39,486 bases of DNA from the NCBI GenBank assembly GCA_964421755.1, contig CAYQYP010000138.1:1-39486 (forward strand), given 5' to 3'. This stretch comes from CAVUUN01 sp964421755 (GTDB lineage Bacteria; Acidobacteriota; UBA6911; RPQK01). Every line of letters begins with the position of its first letter. Position 1 is the stretch's first letter. Below, in pieces: positions 29,839-39,486 of the stretch. The notes beneath the pieces were generated by a model. The model worked only from the letters and a program-made list of their open reading frames with translations. It was not told the DNA's origin and did no database searches. A program made the translations under genes and the position numbers.

Positions 29839-30342
29839 TCACCCCTCGAGCAGGCGGGCGAGCTTCTCCAGCATCCGGTCCCGGTGAGTCCCGCCCCAGT
29901 AGATCCGCCCGCATGACCCGCATTTCTTGAATTCAACCTGCGTCGAGAAGACGTACGACGGTACCTGACCTTCCACCGATGCCCGCTCGATCGGCGACAG
30001 CGGCGAGTTGCACTCGATGCAGCGAGAGAGCAGGAGAACACCTGCCCGCGCAGGGTCAAGCCGGAAGTGGATGCGTTCAAGAACCTGTTGGAGCTGCTCT
30101 CGAAGGGCGTCGCTCCGAATCAGGATCGCCTGATTCGAAATCGCACGCCTCTCGGTGAGTCGGCGATCACGGGTCAGCGCGATCCTCCGGTCCCGTAAAG
30201 CAAGTCGGACCAACTCCTCGTCGTCGATGCGGTTGTCGTAAAGGGTGTCGAATCCGAGAACCCGCAGCCAGCGGGCGAGGCTCCCCAGCATTACATCGGC
30301 GATGAAACGAGGGGACTCGGCTTGGGAGCTTGCTTCTGTCAC
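29839..30342 (-). CDS. Mut7-C family RNase-like protein with zinc ribbon
   Basis: A 167-residue protein of the Mut7-C family (PF01927). The N-terminal PIN-like half has 'FIADVMLGSLARWLRVLGFDTLYDN' (Asp near 15), 'DDEELVRLA' and 'ALTRDRRL', whose acidic residues would bind metal. The C-terminal half is a zinc ribbon, 'CIECNSPL' and 'CGSCGRIYWGGTHRDRM'. Members are predicted RNA-processing nucleases. Start: a GTG at 30342 overlaps the accA stop as GTGA, implying translational coupling; the longer upstream frame lies antisense-free but inside accA and has no homology. Confidence 0.88.
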   Translation of the reverse strand: MTEASSQAESPRFIADVMLGSLARWLRVLGFDTLYDNRIDDEELVRLALRDRRIALTRDRRLTERRAISNQAILIRSDALREQLQQVLERIHFRLDPARAGVLLLSRCIECNSPLSPIERASVEGQVPSYVFSTQVEFKKCGSCGRIYWGGTHRDRMLEKLARLLEG

Positions 30343-31199
30343 GGCTCTAGAAACGCGCCCATCCGGCGGAACTTCTGGTAACGAAGCTCCCGGCGCTCTT
30401 CGGGAGACAATAACCGTAGATCGGCCAGGTGATAGGCCAGACGCTCTTTCAGCAGCATGGCGGCCGCATCCCAGTCTTCCTGCGCCCCGTCGGGCGGTTC
30501 GGGGACTATTTCGTCGACGATCCCGAAACCCAGCAGGTCGGGGGCGGTCAGATGCAGCAGCTCGGCGGCCTCTTTGGCGTGCTCCTGGTCTTTCCAGAGA
30601 ATTGCAGAGCAACTTTCGGGCGATATGACGGAGTAGATGGAATTTTCGAGGATCAAGACCCGGTCGCCGACGCCGATGGCCAGCGCTCCGCCGCTTCCTC
30701 CTTCTCCGAGGACCGAGACGATGATCGGAACCGACAGCCCCGCCATGGTCCTCAGGTTGAGGGCGATCGCCTCAGCCTGCCCGCGCTCTTCCGCCCCGAT
30801 TCCCGGGTACGCGCCGGGCGTGTCAATGAAACAGAGGATCGGCCTGTTGAACTTTTCAGCAAGCAGCATCAGGCGAAGCGCTTTCCGGTACCCTTCCGGC
30901 TTGGACATCCCGTAATTCCGGTACAGCCGTTCCTTTGTCGTCCGCCCCTTCTGTTGTCCGATCACCATCACCGGTGCCCCTTCGAAAAGGGCGAAGCCCG
31001 CCACCATTGCCGGGTCATCGGCGAACTTGCGGTCACCATGGATCTCGCGAAAGGAAGTAAAAATGCGCTGAAAGTAGTCCAGGCTGTACGGACGACTCTC
31101 GTGTCGGGAGAGCTTAACTCGGTTCCAGGCCGGTGTGGTCGAAACGTCTAACTCGTCGTTTGCGGACGTCTTTGTCGATTCCTGCAACAGGCCCCCCAC
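30339..31199 (-). CDS. accA: Acetyl-CoA carboxylase carboxyltransferase subunit alpha
   Basis: A 286-residue AccA, which with AccD transfers carboxyl from carboxybiotin to acetyl-CoA in the first step of fatty-acid synthesis. Conserved blocks: 'AWNRVKLSRHESRPYSLDY' (24-42), 'GQQKGR' (81-86), 'EGYRKALRLM', 'CFIDTPGAYPGIGAEERGQ', 'GEGGSGGALAIGVGDRVL' and 'ISPESCSAILWK'. The family's 'AWxxxxLARHPxRP' segment is near residue 70 in E. coli but 24 here, so the N-terminal coiled-coil is about 45 residues shorter. The GTG at 31199 has no good Shine-Dalgarno and follows dnaE by 20 bases. It is coupled downstream to Mut7-C. Confidence 0.95.
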   Translation of the reverse strand: MGGLLQESTKTSANDELDVSTTPAWNRVKLSRHESRPYSLDYFQRIFTSFREIHGDRKFADDPAMVAGFALFEGAPVMVIGQQKGRTTKERLYRNYGMSKPEGYRKALRLMLLAEKFNRPILCFIDTPGAYPGIGAEERGQAEAIALNLRTMAGLSVPIIVSVLGEGGSGGALAIGVGDRVLILENSIYSVISPESCSAILWKDQEHAKEAAELLHLTAPDLLGFGIVDEIVPEPPDGAQEDWDAAAMLLKERLAYHLADLRLLSPEERRELRYQKFRRMGAFLEP

Positions 31200-31219
31200 G
31201 CCGTTAGTTGATACTGGCC

Positions 31220-34681
<3,462 letters not shown>

Positions 34682-34696
34682 GTCCCGAAACCCGGT

Positions 34697-36235
34697 TCAT
34701 TCCCACTCGATAGTGCTCGGGGGTTTGGAGCTGATATCGTAAACCACCCGGTTTACTCCTCGAACCTCGTTGACGATCCTGTTTGAGATCGTTCCGAGGA
34801 CTTCATACGGCAGCGGCACCCAGTCGGCAGTCATTCCGTCAAGGCTTGCAACCGCCCGGACGGCGATCACGTTCTCGTAGGTCCGATCGTCTCCCATTAC
34901 GCCAACGCTTTTGACTGGCAAAAGAACGGCGAAAGCCTGCCAGATCTTCTCGTAAAGTCCCGCGTTCCGCACCTCCTGTTCGACGATCCGATCGGCTTCT
35001 CTAAGCACATTCAGTCTCGATTCGTCGACCTCACCGATGATGCGGACCGCAAGTCCGGGTCCGGGGAACGGTTGCCGCTCGACAAAGGCGGGCGGTAAAC
35101 CAAGCTCTCGCCCTACCCGGCGCACTTCGTCCTTGAACAGCTCTCTTAACGGTTCGACGAGCTTCAGGTGCATCTTGTCGGGTAGACCGCCGACATTATG
35201 GTGACTCTTGATGACCGCCGAAGGTCCTTTGACCGACACCGATTCAATCACGTCCGGGTAAAGGGTCCCTTGGACGAGGAACTGCACTGACCCCGCGGCA
35301 TGGGCCTGCTCCTCGAAAACCCGGATGAACTCCTCTCCAATGACCTTTCGCTTGGTCTCGGGGTCATCAATTCCCTTGAGCCGGGCGAGGAACCGGCGGC
35401 TCGCGTCGATTCCGATCACGTTCAGGTGGAGGTTGCACTTGAAAGTATCGAGTACGTCTTGGAATTCGTTCTTGCGCAGGACACCGTTGTCGATGAAGAC
35501 GCACACCAGGCGGTCGCCGATCGCCCGGTGAACCAGCAGCGCAGCGACGGTAGAATCGACGCCGCCCGAAAGAGCGCAAAGCGCACGTTCCTCACCGATT
35601 CGCTCTCGGAGGGTAGTTACGGTTTCCTCGACGAAGGATTCAACAGTCCAATCCCCGGCGCACTCGCATATGCTGAAAAGAAAATTATGGAGCAGGTGCG
35701 TACCGAGGGGGGTGTGAACCACTTCAGGATGGAACTGCAGGCCGTAAATGCGGCGGTCCCGGTTCTCCATCGCGCCCATCGCATTGTCGGTCAGAGCGAT
35801 GGGGCGAAAACCGGCCGGTGGCGATTCAATGTTGTCTCCGTGGCTCATCCAGACCTGCATCTGCTCAGGCAACCCTTGGAACAGCGGACTTTTCTCGATC
35901 TGTCTAAGCTGGGCCTTCCCGTATTCACGACGCGAGGCGGGCTCGACCCGGCCGCCGAAATATCGGGCAAGCAGCTGCATCCCATAGCAGATCCCGAGGA
36001 TCGGGCCGCCGTAATCGTACACGTCGGCCTGTGGGTGCGGTGAATCGGGGGCAAAAACCGACTGCGGGCCACCGGACAGGATGATCCCCTTGGGCCTTCG
36101 CCGCTCGATTTCCTGCCACGGTGTGTTGTACGGCAGGATCTCGCAGTAGACACTTGCCTCCCGTACACGCCTGGCGATCAGTTGGGTGTATTGCGAGCCA
36201 AAATCAAGCACCAGAATGGTTTGTCGCTCGGCCAT
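34697..36235 (-). CDS. guaA: GMP synthase (glutamine-hydrolysing)
   Basis: A 512-residue GuaA, which amidates XMP to GMP using glutamine. The glutaminase domain has catalytic Cys in 'GICYGMQLLA' (about 80-90) and the His-Glu pair in 'LQFHPEVVHT'. The ATP-pyrophosphatase domain has the P-loop 'ALSGGVDSTVAALL'. The C-terminal dimer domain ends 'PGPGLAVRI...YDISSKPPSTIEWE', complete. The ATG at 36235 is chosen over 36289 because GAGAG lies upstream and it starts the family sequence 'ILVLDFGSQYTQLIARR'. First gene of the guaA-dnaE-accA-Mut7-C-DUF2277 run; an extended -10 promoter lies 67 bases upstream. Confidence 0.97.
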   Translation of the reverse strand: MAERQTILVLDFGSQYTQLIARRVREASVYCEILPYNTPWQEIERRRPKGIILSGGPQSVFAPDSPHPQADVYDYGGPILGICYGMQLLARYFGGRVEPASRREYGKAQLRQIEKSPLFQGLPEQMQVWMSHGDNIESPPAGFRPIALTDNAMGAMENRDRRIYGLQFHPEVVHTPLGTHLLHNFLFSICECAGDWTVESFVEETVTTLRERIGEERALCALSGGVDSTVAALLVHRAIGDRLVCVFIDNGVLRKNEFQDVLDTFKCNLHLNVIGIDASRRFLARLKGIDDPETKRKVIGEEFIRVFEEQAHAAGSVQFLVQGTLYPDVIESVSVKGPSAVIKSHHNVGGLPDKMHLKLVEPLRELFKDEVRRVGRELGLPPAFVERQPFPGPGLAVRIIGEVDESRLNVLREADRIVEQEVRNAGLYEKIWQAFAVLLPVKSVGVMGDDRTYENVIAVRAVASLDGMTADWVPLPYEVLGTISNRIVNEVRGVNRVVYDISSKPPSTIEWE

Positions 36236-36301
36236 TGCGTTTCTCTCGTTGATCTTTGGGGGTGTGGCGACCTGGAAAACCTCTTTCAAAATCCGCGGCT
36301 C

Positions 36302-36310
36302 AGTATAGCA
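36302..36310 (-). promoter_or_regulatory. Extended -10 (TGCTATACT) promoter of guaA
   Basis: On the minus strand TGCTATACT contains TATACT preceded by TGn, a typical extended -10 element, about 67 bases before the guaA ATG. The -35 is not obvious, as expected for this promoter class. It would start the housekeeping run at about 36295. Confidence 0.5.
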
Positions 36311-36488
36311 CCGCCCCCCGACGGTCTGCCTGCCACGAGGGGACCACGCCGCCCGGCAACGAAGCCGGAAACGACACCGTGAGTCAGCGACACCGCGAGC
36401 GGAGCGAGCATAAGCGCAGCCCTCGATTTGGGCCGGTACTGGAAAACGGCTTGACTGGCGATTTGGCTTCGCATAGCGTCAGATCACT

Positions 36489-37505
36489 ATGCAAAAAGCA
36501 CGGATCAATGTCGGACTGATCGGCGCAGGGCGACTGGGAATGACTTACGCGGAGTACCTCGCAACCAGGATTCCTCAGGCGAAGCTGGTCGCAGTGGCGG
36601 ACGCGGTCGCCGAGCGAGCTTCGGGATGCGCGCAGACCTTCGGATTAACGAAGTGCTACGCGAGTCACCTGGATCTCATCGCCGATCGCGAGATCGATGC
36701 GCTGGTCGTTGTGACGACGACCACGACCCACCGGGAAATCATACTGGATGCGGCTCAGTCGGGGAGGCCGATTTTCTGCGAGAAGCCGCTTGCGCTGTCT
36801 CTGGCGGAAGCAAGAGAGATCAAGGATGCTGTCCTCAAGGCGAACTGCCTGTTCCAGATGGGGTTCATGCGTCGCTTCGACAAAGGCTACCGGGCCGGCA
36901 AGGCGAAGATCCAGTCAGGGGCAATAGGCACTCCTGTGGTGTTTCGCGGCTCGTCCCGCGATCCCTACAGGCCGAGTCTCGAATTCCTTGCGCCCGAGAA
37001 GAGTGGCGGGCTGATTCTTGATATGGCCGTGCATGACATCGACATCGCGCGGTGGTACATGGGCGAAATAGCGACCGTATACGCAGTTGGGGGCGTCCTC
37101 GCCTACCCCGAGATGAAGTCGACCGGCGACGCCGACAATGTCATCATGGTGTTCACGTTCGAGAGCGGCTGCCTTGGCGAGATCGACGTCAGCCGCAACG
37201 GTGTTTACGGTTATGACATCCGGGCAGAGGTGCTCGGAACGAGCGGAACGATCAAGGTCGGCTACCTGCGTGAAACCCCCATCCTGGTCCTGACCGCCGG
37301 GGGGGTCACCCACGACGTGGTCCCGCATTTCCCCGAACGTTTTGGCCAGGCTTACATCGACCAACTCACCGACTTCATCCGCAATGTCAGCGAAGAGAAG
37401 GAACCGTCGGTCACTGTGGAGGACGGTATCAAGGGACTCCAGGTTGCGGTTGCCGCGACGCACTCCCTTAAAATGACCGACAAGGTCTTTGTGAAAGACT
37501 TTTAA
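36489..37505 (+). CDS. Gfo/Idh/MocA oxidoreductase, inositol 2-dehydrogenase-like
   Basis: A 338-residue NAD(P)-dependent dehydrogenase. The Rossmann motif is 'GLIGAGRLG' (9-17); the EKP signature (98-100) supplies Lys99; 'GGLILDMAVHDIDIARW' has Asp178 and His182 at the catalytic spacing of the inositol dehydrogenase IolG. It would oxidise a polyol or sugar ring hydroxyl, myo-inositol being a reasonable guess, but sibling enzymes with other sugars look the same. No other iol genes are adjacent. The ATG has no evident Shine-Dalgarno. A loose TTGACT/TAGCGT pair 17 bases apart (36451-36479) might be its promoter. Confidence 0.88.
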   Translation: MQKARINVGLIGAGRLGMTYAEYLATRIPQAKLVAVADAVAERASGCAQTFGLTKCYASHLDLIADREIDALVVVTTTTTHREIILDAAQSGRPIFCEKPLALSLAEAREIKDAVLKANCLFQMGFMRRFDKGYRAGKAKIQSGAIGTPVVFRGSSRDPYRPSLEFLAPEKSGGLILDMAVHDIDIARWYMGEIATVYAVGGVLAYPEMKSTGDADNVIMVFTFESGCLGEIDVSRNGVYGYDIRAEVLGTSGTIKVGYLRETPILVLTAGGVTHDVVPHFPERFGQAYIDQLTDFIRNVSEEKEPSVTVEDGIKGLQVAVAATHSLKMTDKVFVKDF

Positions 37506-37794
37506 TCCTCGGTGATTTGTTCGCGGGGGGACAGGGGGGGACAAGGGACGGAGTTCTGTTCGCGAAGCAGATCAGCCGTGAGTTTATCAGCAGGCGATGG
37601 AAGCGGTCGTAGGTGTAGCTCACGTGTCATTGTAGTCGATGATTCCTCGAAATTCGGGGACAGTCCATTCTACTAATTCACCCAGTTTGGAGTGAACCCC
37701 GTAGCCGGGCAACGTTCGCAGGCTTTTCTTCGCGGCGGCGTCGCCGACCTCCGAGAGGCTGGACATGCGAAAGCGATGAAAGTATCATCTCTTC
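37506..37794. other. Intergenic with low-complexity tract and transposon-like residue
   Basis: No gene. A G-rich run with GGGGACA repeats (about 37527-37549) is followed by 'AATTCGGGGACAGTCC' near 37656-37671, a word I associate with the flanks of Y1 (REP-associated) transposases. This could be a residue of such an element, but the evidence is weak. The promoter of the toxin-antitoxin pair should lie at the right end. Confidence 0.3.
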
Positions 37795-38028
37795 ATGTCG
37801 AGAACGATGGTTCAGATCCGCAACGTACCCTCCGATCTTCACCGGCGCCTGAAGGCGCGGGCGGCAATCGAGGGAATGTCGATGTCAGATTATGTGTTGC
37901 GTGAACTGCGCAAGGCCCTGGAACGCCCGACACGACAGGAAATCCTCGAACGCCTGCGAGCTCAGCCTGTGCGGCGACTCACCCGGCCTGCAGCCGAGGT
38001 CGTTCGCGAGGATCGTGAATCGCGATGA
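37795..38028 (+). CDS. FitA/VapB-type ribbon-helix-helix antitoxin
   Basis: A 77-residue protein. Residues 5-43 ('MVQIRNVPSDLHRRLKARAAIEGMSMSDYVLRELRKAL') are a FitA/Arc-type ribbon-helix-helix DNA-binding domain, followed by a tail 'TRQEILERLRAQPVRRL...AAEVVREDRESR' that would wrap and inhibit the toxin. It would bind its own promoter and neutralise the PIN toxin. It overlaps the toxin start by ATGA. The start is uncertain between 37795 and 37807. Confidence 0.88.
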   Translation: MSRTMVQIRNVPSDLHRRLKARAAIEGMSMSDYVLRELRKALERPTRQEILERLRAQPVRRLTRPAAEVVREDRESR

Positions 38029-38420
38029 TTGTACTGGACGCTTCTGCAATAGTGGAATTGTTGCTGGGTACCAACCAGGGCCGATCGGTTGGAGACCGCG
38101 TGGCAGACCCAGCTGTTGGTCTCCACGTACCTCATCTGGCGGACCTCGAAGTCGCTCAGGCGCTGGTTCGTTACGTCCGTGAAGGGGAATTGGAGGGCTC
38201 TGAAGCGTTGGCCGCGCTGGAGGATTTGCGCTCGGTCGACTTGGAGCGGCATGGGCATGAACCTCTCTTGGACCGAGTCTGGGCGCTTCACGATAACCTC
38301 ACTTCCTACGATGCGGTCTATGTGGCGCTCGCTGAAGCGCTGGATGCGACTTTATTGACCTGCGACGGCAGGCTCGCCCGCGCTCCGGGCCTTGCGGCCA
38401 GGATTGAGCTGATCCGCTAA
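38025..38420 (+). CDS. VapC-type PIN-domain toxin
   Basis: A 131-residue PIN-domain RNase toxin, usual length for VapC. The acidic metal-site residues Asp5 ('VLDASAIVELLL'), Glu42 ('DLEVAQAL'), Asp96 ('YDAVYVALAE') and Asp114 ('TCDGRLA') are all present, so it looks active. Typical targets are tRNA or rRNA. Translationally coupled to the antitoxin by a four-base overlap. Confidence 0.93.
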   Translation: MIVLDASAIVELLLGTNQGRSVGDRVADPAVGLHVPHLADLEVAQALVRYVREGELEGSEALAALEDLRSVDLERHGHEPLLDRVWALHDNLTSYDAVYVALAEALDATLLTCDGRLARAPGLAARIELIR

Positions 38421-38620
38421 TGATCATAGTCGGTGCAACCCCCTTCATTGTCACCAGGAGCTTTCCGATAGAGTAGACAACATCATCCTCGCCGACAGGC
38501 GGACAGTCTTGTAGCATCATCTCGCCGCAGACGGATGGAATTCTGGGATTTGATCCGGGAGTCTGTTCGGGTCTACCATCGGGTGTGCCGAGTTAGTCCA
38601 CGACCTTCGGAGGGAAGTAG

Positions 38621-39367
38621 ATGGGGTGCGACTGGGATTGCTTCATACGGTATTTGGACGAGAAGACTGCCGCTTCGATTGTGTTGGACCTGAATGCATG
38701 CAAAGGTGAGCTGGAACACCTGTCGAGAGTCAGCAAGGCATTAATCCGGTTGAAATCCCCGAACCGCGACGGGCTGTCATCCGCGACCGAGTCAGGGAAA
38801 CTGGAAGGTGCCGAGGACGCCTTCGAGGCTTATATCCGGGCTACGGAGCATGGACGGTATGTCGGCCGCATGACCTCCCGCGGCACCAGGGTGTTCTACG
38901 GTTATGTTCCGGACTCGATCCCCCTGGGAAAATCGCAGCAGACTCTGGGGGAATATGAGGCGGACTTCGTCACCGAGGATGATGCCGGCTGGGTGGCGTT
39001 TCGCAATGATCTGTATCCGACGGACGAGGAGTTGTTGTGCATCCGTAACCGTCGGGTTCTCGATAACCTGCAAAAGCACGGTGACGACCTCGCGCGTCCT
39101 CGGGAAACGGAACATTGGGCCTACTTCACGAATCCCGGCGATGCGGCGGCCTTTCGGTCCGCTGCTCGGGAAAAGGGGTACCGCCTGCGCCAGGAATCGC
39201 TGGTCCAGGGTCGGATAAAGGTGCAGCTGTATAAGGTCGAGCCGGTAGACCAGGAGGCCATCGACGCATCTACCCTGGTACTGGCCCGGTTGGCTAAGAT
39301 ACATCGCGGCAACTATGACGGGTGGGAGACCTTCGTCGTGCGCGCTCCTCGCGTCACCAGCGAGTAA
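38621..39367 (+). CDS. DUF695 and RraB-like domain protein
   Basis: A 248-residue protein with two parts. Residues about 1-125 resemble DUF695 (PF05117), with 'WDCFIRYLDEKTAASIVLDL', 'DGLSSATESGKLEGAEDAFEAYI' and 'YVGRMTSRGTRVFYGYV'. Residues about 132-243 resemble RraB, the RNase E inhibitor fold ('DEELLCIRNRRVLDNLQKHGDDLARPRETEHWAYF', ending 'NYDGWETFV'). RraB binds RNase E in E. coli; whether this fused form does is unknown. GGAGGG about ten bases before the ATG supports the start. No neighbour explains it. Confidence 0.82.
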   Translation: MGCDWDCFIRYLDEKTAASIVLDLNACKGELEHLSRVSKALIRLKSPNRDGLSSATESGKLEGAEDAFEAYIRATEHGRYVGRMTSRGTRVFYGYVPDSIPLGKSQQTLGEYEADFVTEDDAGWVAFRNDLYPTDEELLCIRNRRVLDNLQKHGDDLARPRETEHWAYFTNPGDAAAFRSAAREKGYRLRQESLVQGRIKVQLYKVEPVDQEAIDASTLVLARLAKIHRGNYDGWETFVVRAPRVTSE

Positions 39368-39486
39368 CAGTCTCCGGGGACGTGACACTGAACTCCGATC
39401 CGTCTTCTTTATCGACCCGTCCAGTAGGGGAATGGGGCTTTGTGCCCCCCAAAATCCGACCCAAATCACTTCCTTGACTAAACGAC

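Noticed and set aside
35300..36043. Plus-strand frame (247 codons) opposite guaA
   Set aside because: It overlaps the complete glutaminase and ATPase domains of GuaA in antisense, and shows no recognisable domain.
37650..37680. Remnant of a Y1/REP transposase flank
   Set aside because: Only a short word (GGGGACAGTCC) resembles such flanks; no coding remnant or terminal structure was seen.

Overview
This window looks like a chromosomal segment of a moderately GC-rich, Gram-negative bacterium, most probably an Acidobacteriota (Blastocatellia or Solibacter-like). The inference rests on conserved small families (DUF2277, Mut7-C, an 'IPAGT...' envelope lipoprotein), a D15-like surface-antigen fragment next to a widespread uncharacterised protein of the 'RGP...GTRPDDPNDI' type, and 'AGGGCGAAGCCCT' nested inverted repeats. 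No 16S gene or tRNA is visible, so the phylum is an inference.

Layout. 1-600: the N-terminus of a small membrane protein at the edge and a large nested inverted repeat. 620-3080: a CsbD stress protein behind a textbook sigma-54 promoter, a poxvirus-type DNA topoisomerase IB, and a convergent stress-type SDR. 3445-17246: a 13.8-kb, one-direction cluster of eleven tightly packed, often overlapping genes: a tandem GT9 fusion, a GT4, a GT4-SIS fusion, an SDR, GmhB, bifunctional HldE, a second GT9, a NodU/CmcH-type carbamoyltransferase, a GT2, a radical SAM/SPASM protein and another GT2. It ends in a strong hairpin and a palindrome array (17272-17696), followed by an MFS transporter. 19170-22354: a sigma-54-driven lipoprotein, a bidirectional terminator, an FN3/beta-repeat secreted protein and a GlsB-type membrane protein. 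22417-29494: an iron-type alcohol dehydrogenase, small membrane proteins, a secreted metallophosphatase, a secreted protein divergent from a truncated D15-like gene (both behind sigma-54-like promoters), a second large nested repeat and a secreted hypothetical. 29527-36235 (minus): a compact housekeeping run guaA-dnaE-accA-Mut7-C-DUF2277. 36489-39486: an inositol-dehydrogenase-like oxidoreductase, a FitAB/VapBC-type toxin-antitoxin pair and a DUF695-RraB protein.

How it fits together. HldE plus GmhB would make an NDP-activated glycero-manno-heptose. The two GT9 proteins (three GT9 domains) and the GT4/GT2 enzymes would assemble it into a glycan, and the carbamoyltransferase and radical SAM/SPASM enzyme would decorate it. 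The GT4-SIS fusion has lost most GmhA metal ligands and may only sense or bind a sugar phosphate. No HldD, functional GmhA, flippase or ligase is in view. This is the best candidate for an undescribed pathway here.

A second thread is regulatory: three perfect TGGCAC-N5-TTGC sigma-54 elements and two weaker ones lie just upstream of envelope or stress genes. They suggest a local RpoN envelope-stress regulon.
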